Origin: Spisula solida
Taxonomy: Eukaryota; Mollusca; Bivalvia; Venerida; Mactridae
Length of the DNA stretch: 64,000 bases
NCBI GenBank assembly: GCA_947247005.1
Contig: OX365955.1
Location: 15,977,322 to 16,041,321 of the forward strand
Direction: 5' to 3'
The notes beneath the pieces were generated by a model. It did no database searches. It was not told where the DNA came from and saw nothing but the letters and a program-made list of their open reading frames with translations. The position numbers and the translations under genes were made by a program. Shown here piece by piece: positions 1 through 10,915 of the stretch. The first letter of the stretch is position 1. The number at the start of each line of letters is the position of its first letter.

Positions 1-880
1 CGAAACATCGCCGATGTGTCGGGAAACCTCTTGGATGCCTCGCTGAAATACGTTTTTTATCGCGGAAGCATCCTCGGTCATTCCCCGAGGCTGCAGATGG
101 ACACACATATAAAGTCGGGAACACATGGGGAATTCTCCCGATGCCCCGATTCCTTCCGATATCACAAATTGACTCATGACATCCCTGAAGCTTTCCCTAT
201 ACCACGAGGACCCTGTTCCCGATGTCTCCCGAAGCTCATTAATTTCCATCGGGAATACATCGCCGAGACAAAAGCTACTCAGTGCTTGCAAGACAATGTC
301 AGAGACAAGGCAAAATAAACTGACAATACAAGTATGTAAAACATGAAACATATATTTACAGAGCCAATAGCGTAGCAAAGACAGTAAGCACGGATCTGTC
401 AGAAGTCAGGACACCCGCTTGAAGAGAGTACATTCAATTGCACAAAAAGACAATGGAATGGACAAGCATTTTTAAAAACGTCTGACATCATGAGGTAAAT
501 TTTTCTATTATGGTATATTCATACATAGTCACAATATAGTCCGATCATCGAAATATTAAAGAAGCATAAGGGTTTGCTGGTTATTGCAGTGGTCAGTGAA
601 TAGGTAGCCCCGCCCTCCGTGCTTATCAGCGAATAGCGTTTGGCTATGAGTATCTGTATAGAATGTATGCATGTATTATTATCAGTTGAGTTACTGTGTC
701 TGTAAGAGTCTGCATGAATAAAGTATAATAACTAACACACCGTCTTCGGTCTTGAACAATCCCTTTACGGGTCCGAGTGTTTTGAATACAAATAGCTATA
801 TGCTATCAGGAACATTACAGTTATTTAGTCGGCCCTTTTCTTTTCGCTTATTACACACGATATGTAACAAATATACTTAC

Positions 881-1280
881 AGGGTAATGCGAGTCTGCGT
901 TGTGGTTTGTCTTGAAGATTAATCCGATGTTCATCCCGTTGGATAGATGAATCCCGTCTTTCATGAACATCTCCACTCACCACTTGCTGGTCATCTTCAG
1001 TTTCCGGCTTGTCCTGGCCATCTACGTCGTCATTGTCAGCATTGTACAACTGCTCCATCGCGTCCTCCAAAACCTCAACACGATTTTTGAGAAGGTAATT
1101 TTCATTGTGAACACTTTCCAACTTATCGCGCTGGTCACGAATTAAACTCTCGTGTTGTGACAATGTTTCAGACTGTAGAATTATAACACGTTCCAACTCA
1201 TTCAAACGTTCTTCAACAGTTATTCCACGCACAAATCCAACGATAAAGAAACACAAAATAGCCAAGGAACGTGCCATCAT
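881..1280 (-). CDS. First coding exon of a secreted coiled-coil protein (partial)
   Basis: The exon begins MMARSLAILCFFIVGFVRG, a clear hydrophobic signal peptide. A heptad-rich stretch follows (about residues 22-80, e.g. VEERLNELERVIILQSETL), then an acidic and polar linker. Reading continues to a strong donor: on the minus strand the exon stops at 881 and GTAAGT begins at 880, in phase 1. The open frame past 881 is therefore intron. The remaining exons must lie below base 1, since no minus-strand frame in 1-880 continues it. Signal peptide plus coiled coil in a first exon is typical of bivalve C1q-domain-containing proteins, but no C1q domain is visible, so that is only a guess. The start is the first Met after the upstream stops. 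A second GTAAGT at about 1320 may be a 5'UTR donor; its acceptor was not found. Confidence 0.55.
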
Positions 1281-4200
1281 CAGTAAGATTTTGGAAACTT
1301 AATGATCTGATGAAACACTTACCTCTGGTTGTCTTTATACGAGTGATCAGTCTGCTAGATAAGGAAGAAGTTGTCATGTATATATTAGCGTCCGAACAGA
1401 TCACGAACTATACTATCTGTCGGTCATGATCTTTATCTATCGTATAAAATAACTTTGATTATGTTTTCCATAAATTATAGTAGGCTCAGTCTACGAGGAC
1501 AATTTTGTTGTGCATGTATATTTTACTGTATAAAATGTATTTTTTCATTTTGTGTTACTAGCTAGATCTACTGAAACTCTCGGAAGCACCAACAGCACTT
1601 GGTAGGACTTGAACTTTCGAACTTTTACAGCTGAAACGAGGACTGGTGGGTGCTTGCAGACTATGAAGTTTCATTAATTGTGTGTCCCTTGTGTAATTTG
1701 CCTTTCGTGCACTGCTGTTTCTGTTGGGTGCTGCCCAGAACATAGTTTCGTATTTCTAAATAAATTATAAGATGATGGTGATAGGACTGATTTTAAAGCT
1801 CCAAAACGTATATACTAGTAATTAATAAAATGTCGTCAATTCTCACTATTTGTCATTTTGCTATTAACATTTCTCTCAAAACCTACAAATTTTAATAAAT
1901 ATGTTGTGGTAGGTAAAAATAGTACATGTATTTACTATTGTAAAATTCTATTCACCGTACAATAAAGGTTCGGTATTTTTAAATCGGCAAAAACCTTCTC
2001 AAAGTTGAGTGTGTCTAACATGTCTATTAATTAAGAAATCTGAAAACTGTAAATGTTTTTGTTAATTACATGACAACTGTACTTGTGATGTGCCATGTGC
2101 TAGTCTCGAATAGAAGAGAATTCAATGCAAGTTGCATTGCAACAGCATCAAATTACACATAATTGGTATATTTTAAAAATCTTTGCTATATAATTAAGGC
2201 AATAAATCATACGCTGTAATTTCAAGATCGTATATCCTATTACAGTGAAATATAAGTATTGACAGACACTGTTAACAAAATCTTAGAGTAGTGTAGGGAC
2301 CGTCATTAAATATATCGACTTGAAAATTATTTGATCATACATGTCTTATTTAAAAGAATTCCTAACAACCTTTTAAAACAATGTATTAACAACAGTCTCT
2401 TAGCTATATGTATGTAAATAATCCTTACAAATTAATGATATGTGTGTATATAGGTGCATTTTTAATATGTACTATTGCTGTGAATTTTTATTAGTCTAAT
2501 ATAAGTCTGTACTAGAATGGTCACATAATAATGTTTCTTAAATATAGTAAAACAATAGATGACTCGAACACTATCTAGGTCGAACACAAGTTTTCGCACC
2601 TTTCATTGACTCTTGAAATACATTGCTCGAATGCGGGTAGTCGGCGACATGTGTATTAAGGTTACAAGTTGTAATAATTACTGTAATTAACAATTGTTTG
2701 TGTACGACTGCATTGTATAACCAGTTTTTAAAAGACTTAACTTTATATAAATATATTAAATAGTTAATGAAGGCCGACCGGGAAATTGTAATTTAACTTA
2801 TTTTCGTTAATGAATTTCAGAAGCAACAACATATCAGAATAACATAATCCTGTTTTAAATTATAGTACTCGTACTTGTATATATATCAAAACTTTTTGTT
2901 TCATTTCCATTTATTTATAGGTAGTCGAACTTGACCTCGGTCATAAGAATATTCCGTGCGCTCCTTAACATAAATACACTATACATGTATAACAAGAAAC
3001 CTAAAATTAGTAAGATTTGTCAATTATCATATACATATTTCCGAGTATTCTTTGGATTTTTGAACATTCGAAGAGTTTGCCGAAGATAATAAATCAGACT
3101 CCATGTCAATTTTGTCAAACTATTATATTTTGTTATTATAAAGAATACTGTTACAAAAATGATACACATGCAATAGTTATGTAAATCAATTATGCAATAC
3201 ACACACACACGATTTGTACGGTTTAACATACTGCCATCAGTTCGAACTTATACACATACATATACTTGAGTACCATAGATGCCTCGAACAGGTAGATGAC
3301 TCGAACTATTTTCCCGGTCCGAAGGTAGTTCGAGGCATCGAAGTTCTACTGTATATTATACGAATGTAGTATGTTCCATACGAACTTAACATAAAGTTTA
3401 TAAAGTTATATAATAAACAGCATTGTACCGGTATTTATGACCTGCCACACTCATGTTCATTTTATGAAACAGGTAACATAAGTTCCAATTTTACATGAAT
3501 GGAAAATATGACATTATGCCTAGGTATGTTACAATAATTGAATTGAATGGGTAGATTATATTTGTATTAACATTAATCTAGATTTATACGCGACACCAGA
3601 ATAAAATAATTCTTATGTATCGCCATCTGTTGCATATATACTATAATTAGGCATTGATAATGTCTTTTACATCGCCGTATGTGTCAATTGTATTTTACAT
3701 TTTCAAAGTTGATATGAAGAGCTCAAACTAATAATATAACTTTTTAGCGAAATGGCCTTTAGTCATGGTATTATAGTTTTAGCTAACGTACGCCAATGGT
3801 ACGTCGATCATACGACGGACAAACGAACGTATTCGCCATATTAGCACATGGTTATGTTAACGACAATTATTGTAATCAATGTTAAACATACATGTATATG
3901 TTATATATTTTACATGGAGCAGATGTTACTGAAGTTCTTTCATTCATCAATCTGTATCACTTTCAAAACTAGATTAATGTTAATGCAAAAATGGTTTCAA
4001 TGATCACTGAAGAAGGAACACCTATGCTATTCAATTATTGTTGTAGCATACCTTTGTATTATGTCGTGGTATGTATATACAAAAATGTATTACAAAGTTG
4101 GCACATGTGTTACCTGGTTCTTATAGAATGAAAACGAGTCCGTCCATGAAAGGACCAATGTATGTTATTGTCGTACAGAGTTTGTTGTTGTTGTTGTTGA

Positions 4201-5448
4201 TGATGATTTGCGTATTACTGGGAGAGTTGTAAGTGCGTTTTATCGCTTCCTATTTGGCCGCCAATGATCTCCGGCTTCGAGGGAAGAGATAGAAACTTTG
4301 TGTGATGCAAGGAATATAATGAGCTACCCCTTAGTGTAGTTCCTGGGACTTTTCTAAAAAATAAACCATTTGTGTATTGGTTTTAATGATCGCCGCGATT
4401 CATGCATTGTAAGTGTCTTTGTATTTTACAAATCAACACAGTTTTCTTTATTGTTTCACTTCACATCTTCACCTGAGATTAAATGTTTTGAAATATTGCA
4501 GTAACTTAATGTTCAGATGTGCTTTTTGTTTTAAACATTTTCGAATAAGTTTTCGGATCTATATTTTCAATATTACACACGAGTCTTCAAAAACGAGGTG
4601 TAGATTAAGAATGAATACTTTTAAACATAGTTGCGTCAAAATAAAGATACGTCCATTATGAAGACAAACGATGCTAATCGTCAAGGTTTAACAGAATAAG
4701 AGTGATTAACAAAACAATCCACACTTGGTACACATGTGATGCATATTGTGTAAAGGGAAACAATCAATTTCCAATCTGGCTTAATAATCAAGGGACAGTA
4801 CTCTTTCAACCACTGTTTCATTTCTGAACATGAGTGACTGTCACAGAGGGCGTTGTTCAAGTGAAGAATGTTCCGGAATTCTTATTTTATGCAATGTGAG
4901 CTGGGCAAGGAAAACACAAACATTCCATTCACGAAAATAATGTTATCATGGTAACAATATAGTGATGCTTAATAAAAACTCATAATTGCAACAGTGAAAA
5001 TTTCTCTTTCAGGCACGCTACAACGAATATTAAACGGCATAATATTAATAAAATACTACTTCTGGAACTTGTTTGCTGCCCCTCTTTGCTTTAGCTTATT
5101 TATTTAGCGTTATTACCGTATTATATTTCAGTCTATAACCTTTATGTCAGGGTTATGCCTGTTGCCCAATCACATTGCAAATGCAATAAAGTAAATAATC
5201 AATAATTATATATAATAGCAATCACTTGTAAAAGTATAAGGGTTTCTTTTAAACACATTTTTTCTCAACATGCGGAATACATGACCATAGTCAATGTCGC
5301 TGCTAGTCTGTCCAACCCAGTATTACGAGGATTGCATGGTGAGGTAACAAGAGCGTGCTATATCCCCGAGAGTGCTCTATCATTGAGCGTGTTATATCCA
5401 AGATAGTGGTCTATCCCCCGCACTAACCAAGCGGTCTATGCACGAGCT
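1281..5448. other. Intergenic, AT-rich, no gene recognised
   Basis: About 4.2 kb of AT-rich DNA with no convincing exon. Bases 3263-3355 carry a TIR-like end (a cagtagaac-type word on the minus strand with repeated tcgaac words), as in pogo/Tigger-type elements. Bases 4240-4350 resemble 56030-56150 (shared words such as tgtgtgatgcaaggaat against tgtgtgatacaaggaat), so both belong to one old interspersed repeat. Nothing else was supported. Confidence 0.4.
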
Positions 5449-7632
5449 TTAAATATCTTCACTTAACAAATCTTCCTCACCCTGGTTGTTTATTCTATAC
5501 TTCTCCAAACTTATTTTCTGTGGTTCATGACTGATAACACAGAAATCATTGCCGTTTTTGTTGAAGCAAGTCAAACAAGGATTTGTTGTTTCAATGGCGA
5601 CTTTCTGAAGCAGTTTGCCAGTGTTTGGTGAAATCTGTTGTAAAACACCACCCCTATCACTTCCGGTACAAATATAGATGACGCCATCTTTATCTAGGTC
5701 AAGATGGAGGACATTTCCGTTCAATGTGTATTCAAACATAACCTCGCCTTTAATTGTGAACGAATACAACTTACATGGCTTAGAACATGCAACGTAAACC
5801 CTTTCCCTCTTTATATCCACGGTAATTTGGTCCACAGTGAGTTGTGTAGACCAGAAATTAGATTCCCGCGATTTCAAGCTTACGCTGTAATAGAAAGCTC
5901 GTGTTATGACGCCATCATGGGTCAAGGTCGCGAAATAATTCCTGGTGCTTAGACCAAAGTTACTTTCATTGTACTTAGTTATTACTGCTTCTTTAATGTC
6001 GCATTTAATCGTATGGTTCAATGTAAAGCTAAAAGGTTTTTTCTTGCGTTTCGGTGTGTACAAGTAGAACTCAATAAATCCACTACTGGGAAATAATATC
6101 GCTAGATTGTTACTGTCAATACTTATCAAGTACTTGGGATCTTTTTTTAAATCCTGTGTGTACATTTCCTCAAGGTTGTCCCCACTGATGAGGGAAAATG
6201 TGTAGGAAAACCAAGTCCGGTTTTTCACTTCAATCGCTAATGCTATGTTTTTGTCCAAGTAAACGGCGGCAATACATTGTTTGGTAATGTTAGCGTCTGC
6301 TATTTTTATCTGACCAGATTTTATTAGTTGTGGTACCATGGCAGACTCTGCAATTTCTGGTTTGGCGAACAATAAAGGTGGTAGCGCTTCTAAATCAGGT
6401 TTCACATCTTCTACATATAGTTCTCCCAATTGCTCTGTTGTGCTTACTATTTGATCAAGAGCTTCGTCAGTTTTTAACTTGATTGAACTACACACCAATG
6501 ATTCTTTCTCACTTTTAACCAGTTCATCATATTGCTGCAATTGAAACTTGAGCTTCAGGAAAGTACGACACATTTGGGAAGTCGTACCATGTTTCATGGC
6601 CGTATCGAGTGAAGCGCTTGATCCTTCAATGGCTACAATCAATTGTTTGCACTTGAATGTCTTATCGGCATTTCGTTTGCCATATTCGTCCTGGAATTCT
6701 TGTATCTTCTTCTCCGCAGTTTCCTCTAAGTACTTAAACATTCGCAGTACTTTGGCTTTCACCGTTTGAATTCGTTTTGGTATTTCTTCTGATTCTCGTT
6801 TGATTCCGTAATTGTTTGCTCTAATGGCGCCAATCATATCATTTAGTGCATTTTGAAGTTTTTTCATATTATCACCTAGTTTGTCCGTCTCTCCATTTGC
6901 TTGTAGTTTCATTCCCATATCTTCGAATTCGTTGATCAATTCGCAAGCCTTGTGACTCGCCATGACACACAAACTACAGAGCAACATGTCATGTTTCACG
7001 CAGTAGAAACGAGCTTCTTCAGTTTGATGCTCCAAACAACGGTTGTGTTTGTCAAAAGCGTTCACCGACTGTGGTCCACTTGTTACTCCTTCCATTGCGA
7101 CGATCCTGTGACTCAGTAATAGTTTTATTTTTGAGTGATTATCTACACATTCTTTGCATTGAAAATCTTCGCAGTCATGACAGTATTCCACGGCCTCACG
7201 AGTTAATCCCCTCTCAGAGCACGACCCGCAAGCCTTTTTGAAATTTACACTTTTCTTAGAGTTTTCAGAGTGGCTATTACGCCCGCCTGACATCACTGAA
7301 TCTAAATGTGGTAGAATATAATGGTTCAGTGGCAGATCCTTAACCATCGCATGCGGATGTTTCATGACATTCATAGGCACTGTAAAATGTCCACATATTG
7401 GGCACTCAATTTTATCCAGTCTGCCATCTTTTGTTGATGCTTTACTATCCGTGAGATAAAATCCTAGACAAGGTTCACAGAATGTATGTAAACATGCAAG
7501 TGCTCGCGGTGTCTCAAACGGCTCCAAGCACATTGGACACTTCAAAGTGCTGTCCGTCTCCATTCTTTGTGTATCGTCACCGCTAACTCTTTTTCTTCGG
7601 CCTCCATTGCCTCCTCGGCCCACTTTATTCAT
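5449..7632 (-). CDS. TRIM-type RING/B-box E3 ubiquitin ligase, intronless
   Basis: Single 727-residue frame. An N-terminal basic segment is followed by a RING finger at residues 32-80 (CPMC, then C47-x-H49, C52-x-x-C55 and closing CPIC 77-80). B-box 1 starts at CGSC 135-138 and continues with CHDC and CKEC. B-box 2 (RCLEH, FYCVKH, LLCSLC, SHKACE) spans roughly 200-240. A charged coiled coil lies at about 245-345, and the C-terminal ~290 residues are beta-rich, resembling the NHL/propeller-like tail of TRIM56/TRIM45-like molluscan proteins. The tripartite order is diagnostic of a TRIM ubiquitin ligase; substrate and pathway are unknown. Large intronless TRIM families in bivalves are often linked to innate immunity, which is inference here. 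All RING and B-box ligands that can be checked are present, with no frameshift. The next element upstream on its strand is a LINE remnant. Confidence 0.9.
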   Translation of the reverse strand: MNKVGRGGNGGRRKRVSGDDTQRMETDSTLKCPMCLEPFETPRALACLHTFCEPCLGFYLTDSKASTKDGRLDKIECPICGHFTVPMNVMKHPHAMVKDLPLNHYILPHLDSVMSGGRNSHSENSKKSVNFKKACGSCSERGLTREAVEYCHDCEDFQCKECVDNHSKIKLLLSHRIVAMEGVTSGPQSVNAFDKHNRCLEHQTEEARFYCVKHDMLLCSLCVMASHKACELINEFEDMGMKLQANGETDKLGDNMKKLQNALNDMIGAIRANNYGIKRESEEIPKRIQTVKAKVLRMFKYLEETAEKKIQEFQDEYGKRNADKTFKCKQLIVAIEGSSASLDTAMKHGTTSQMCRTFLKLKFQLQQYDELVKSEKESLVCSSIKLKTDEALDQIVSTTEQLGELYVEDVKPDLEALPPLLFAKPEIAESAMVPQLIKSGQIKIADANITKQCIAAVYLDKNIALAIEVKNRTWFSYTFSLISGDNLEEMYTQDLKKDPKYLISIDSNNLAILFPSSGFIEFYLYTPKRKKKPFSFTLNHTIKCDIKEAVITKYNESNFGLSTRNYFATLTHDGVITRAFYYSVSLKSRESNFWSTQLTVDQITVDIKRERVYVACSKPCKLYSFTIKGEVMFEYTLNGNVLHLDLDKDGVIYICTGSDRGGVLQQISPNTGKLLQKVAIETTNPCLTCFNKNGNDFCVISHEPQKISLEKYRINNQGEEDLLSEDI

Positions 7633-7887
7633 TTTGTATCCAAATTACGAGTAATACAATACAAACAAATAATGAGCAAGCCCCGTCGTTGTGTCTTGTG
7701 AAAGCCAACAATATCAGCTAGACATTTCTAAAGTACTCTAAGTCACAACAGTAGTTCACTTGTATCCAATTAATATACTCACGGTCAATGGAAACGCACC
7801 ACTTCGTTGATCTTGTATATAATTATATAGTATTAGAAAGTTTTAAAACAGTATTCTTGATGATTAAAATCCAATCAACATTCTATG

Positions 7888-8008
7888 CAGTCTGGGATTT
7901 AGTTTGGTTTTTGTACAAACTAATTGTTAATTAACAATAAAGTGAATGTATTGAGAAGTTTTAAATTACCGTATTCCTGGTTTTTAGCATCCACATTCAA
8001 ACATATGC
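7888..8008 (+). repeat. Left copy of 121-bp direct repeat flanking a LINE (target-site duplication)
   Basis: Identical in length to 9887-10007, with only two mismatches seen by eye (a g/a near the start and a g/t about 90 bases in). The two copies exactly bracket the retrotransposon remnant at 8009-9886, as a target-site duplication would, although 121 bp is exceptionally long. Confidence 0.85.
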
Positions 8009-9886
8009 AATTCAATTCAATTCAATATCTTTATTTCCACCATAAATGATGATATGATATATGTATATACAAGAACTATATAACATGAGTTATTATAACA
8101 CTATATACATGTACATAATAACAACAACTTATTTGTTATGTAAGCTATGGGGTATCTAGAGATAGGTATGATTTCTAATTCACTATTCATATGGGTGCAT
8201 AATGTATAATGCAAGTGTCTCACCGAGTACTCTAATTTGATATATTATCAATACACAAAGTAATTACCAGCTAGTCTTTAAACACCGATATACATATAAG
8301 TATGCGCGCTTGAGAAACACATCCCTCTCGTATATGTATTCGTCTGACGAGAGTATCTCGGCACCAAGAAGTGTGAGATAGAAACATTCGGGGGTCATTC
8401 TGAACAGTTCATGAGCAAGATTGGTGCTTATTTGAGTCACGTCAGAGTAGAAATTCCACCGTTCTTGTTGGTTTCCGATACATGCACATACACAATGAAT
8501 TTCCATATCATTAACGACTAATGTACACTTGTTGCACTGTTCATTACTGTTTTTATGTATTTTGCACCATAACTTAGATATGAGCAGCCTGATATGTTTA
8601 AGTAAATTTGCATTTAACACTCGGTACAGGATTGCTTTTGAAATAGTTGGATGTATCTGTCTAAAACGTGTAAAGTCCTCGTTGGACATGGTTCTCTCTG
8701 TCCAGGAGGAAGTTTCACGTGTCAATACCAATTGTTTTATGGTGGTTCTCCACTGTGTATTGGTTGGTAAAGATTCCGGAAGTATCAGACAGTCATTGAT
8801 AAAATTTCTTAAATTAAGAGAGCACAGTATATTACATACATCAGGAATAAATTCCAACTTAACATTTCTGTCTTGAACAAATTGAAAATACCTTCGTAAG
8901 AATATATTTCTAGCAACACATTTTGTGTTCATACTTAAGATTTGGTGCAAAAACATTAGTTTTCTTATAACAACATTTGAGTACAACTTGTTTAACCCTA
9001 ACATAGCTTCACACATATCAGATCTAGTACGAACATTGAAACCCTGTATTTTCTTAACAATATAATGCTGAGTTCTGTTAATGGTATTGATATCGGATTT
9101 AGTCAGATTATTCCACAGTTCACAACCATACAATATAATTGGAATAATTATTTTAACATAAAGTTGACATGAGATAAGGGGGTTTAAACCAAATGGATGG
9201 ACACCTTGTGCAGCCATTGCAAAAAACGCATTTTCCCCTTTTTGGCAACGTTCTTCTATTCTCTTGTTGCACTTCATGTTTGAATCTTGTCGGACTCCAA
9301 GATGGTTCACGTTATTAGACTGTTTAATGATATCGCGTCCGTACATAATTGCTACGTTGGGTAGATCTTTTTTCTTGGAGAAAACAATTACTTCAGATTT
9401 TGTAACATTTATGTCTATTTTCCACAATTTGCAGTATTGATACACTATGTCCATCATTCTTTGTATATTTAGAGGTGATAACGCTATCAAACTGATGTCG
9501 TCTGCATATGATGGATTTCCTGTCTTGGTGGTTAATACTGTACAGGCATTATTACTGTTCTCAAGGGTTCGCAATAGTTGGTCAACGTAGATAAGGTAGC
9601 AGAACGTGGATAAAACCCCGCCCTGACGCACTTATTTCCGTACATGAATGGGATTCGATAGTTCTCGATTAAATTTCACTATACATGTAAGATCTTCATA
9701 TGACGATTTGAGTGTTCGTAGTAATTTGCCAACCAAACCAAATTGACCAATTTTCACAAATAAACCGTCGTGCCATACTGAATTGAATGCGGCTTTTTGG
9801 TCCAGCATCGCAACGTATACATTACTGTTACGCTCAACTTGCTGGTAGACGGTTTCTTGCAGATTGAAGGATGTCGTTATGCAGCT
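8009..9886 (-). mobile_element. 5'-truncated non-LTR retrotransposon (LINE)
   Basis: On the minus strand this is the 3' part of a LINE ORF2, running from the reverse transcriptase palm (AAFNSVWHDGL, then VRQGGVL, then the catalytic YADD) through the thumb and a C-terminal Cys/His region (CNKC...HCVCAC). It ends in a 3'UTR with AATAAAG and a tail of ATTGA-type pentamers at 8009-8035. The element is bounded on both sides by a 121-bp direct repeat. 5' truncation, a simple-repeat tail and flanking duplications are hallmarks of target-primed reverse transcription. Clade (CR1/L2/Jockey-like) is not resolved. Confidence 0.9.
8264..9886 (-). pseudogene. Reverse transcriptase ORF2 fragment with one in-frame stop
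   Basis: Reading on the minus strand from 9886, the frame is open through the fingers/palm up to an in-frame TAA (plus-strand tta at 9632-9634), directly before VRQGG. It then stays open for 455 codons to 8264. The stop sits in the middle of the conserved block preceding QGG, so the copy cannot make a full reverse transcriptase. Catalytic YADD is intact after the stop. The first ~half of ORF2 (endonuclease and RT fingers) is missing. Confidence 0.88.
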
Positions 9887-10007
9887 CAGTCTGAGATTTA
9901 GTTTGGTTTTTGTACAAACTAATTGTTAATTAACAATAAAGTGAATGTATTGAGAAGTTTTAAATTACCGTATTCCTGTTTTTTAGCATCCACATTCAAA
10001 CATATGC
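9887..10007 (+). repeat. Right copy of 121-bp direct repeat flanking the LINE
   Basis: Partner of 7888-8008; see that entry. Homology stops sharply at 10007, where the left copy runs into the LINE tail. Confidence 0.85.
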
Positions 10008-10029
10008 GAGAAAGAAGTTCATGTTTTAA

Positions 10030-10915
10030 ATGCATTAAAACTACACTTGGTCAATGTTCTAACTACACCGAATTTAAATATAAATATCTCTGGAACCGTT
10101 GCATTGAACCACGTGATTTTTTTGTAAAAGGGTCTAAATCGATATCGTCTACGATAATAGATGTTTTTACAAGTCATTCGGTGGAATAGTGTGCACAGAG
10201 GCATGACGGTACAATATCCTCTTTCGTACGCGTGCTGTGAAATTTTTGGCGGGAATTCCATTCCACGTTGTAAATCGCTTCTTAGTTGATCGTCCTATCA
10301 GAAAAACATCACATGGCTAGTATGCCATTTGAAGAAAGGGTCATGGTTACGGGTCGTTGGTGTAGTGGTTTGAACTAACAGAGGATAAAAACACTCTTGG
10401 CAAATGTTTGTACTTTTGGTTTCAGTCCCTACACTAACAACGGCATCATATTGGTGTTTTTAGGTTGATATAAGCAATTAAATGATAAATGATGAACTGG
10501 TACAATGTTTGTGCTTGTATTTTACACCCATATTCTAAAACCAAAGATAACAAGATTATCATTAGCCGGTATATCCCCCGTCGCCACATGAACCACTACC
10601 TTAACTATCCACATGTCTTGTCCTTTCTTCAAATGGCATACGTACCCTAATTTGTTTGTCTGAAAGGACTTATTACTAATAAGCGATCTACAATGTGGAA
10701 TGGGTTTCCCGCCAACATTCAATAGCACGTGCACAAAAATCGATATTGTATATCGTCATGCCTCGGTGCTCAATATTATACAGACTGGGTTGCTAAAGCA
10801 TCCTACAAACAATTTAGACTTGTTTTCAAAACATAGTGTGAATTAATCCAACGGTTCCAGAAGTACTAAATGTTCTAGTCGGTGTAGTTAGAACATTGGT
10901 TAAGTGTAGTTAAGC
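10030..10915. mobile_element. Foldback (long inverted repeat) element
   Basis: The left arm (about 10030-10345) is the diverged reverse complement of the right arm (about 10610-10915). Matching pairs seen by eye: aatgttctaactacaccg (10053 area) with cggtgtagttagaacatt (10880 area); tctggaaccgttg with caacggttccaga; gaggcatgacg with cgtcatgcctc; and tatgccatttgaagaaagg (10322 area) with cctttcttcaaatggcata (10621 area). The arms are roughly 300 bp with a ~260-bp centre. No transposase frame is present, so it is non-autonomous (foldback or MITE-like). It begins about 20 bp after the LINE duplication ends. Confidence 0.75.

Noticed and set aside
16..318. 100-codon plus-strand frame at the window start
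   Set aside because: No domain, no splice context and low-complexity tandem-like wording (repeated cgatgt/cccgatg); not supportable as a gene.
600..800. LTR-like stretch with an AATAAA-like signal (gcatgaataaagtataataa)
   Set aside because: No partner LTR, primer-binding site or terminal TG/CA inverted repeat could be located.
1558..1743. 61-codon minus-strand frame
   Set aside because: No recognisable domain and no convincing flanking splice sites.
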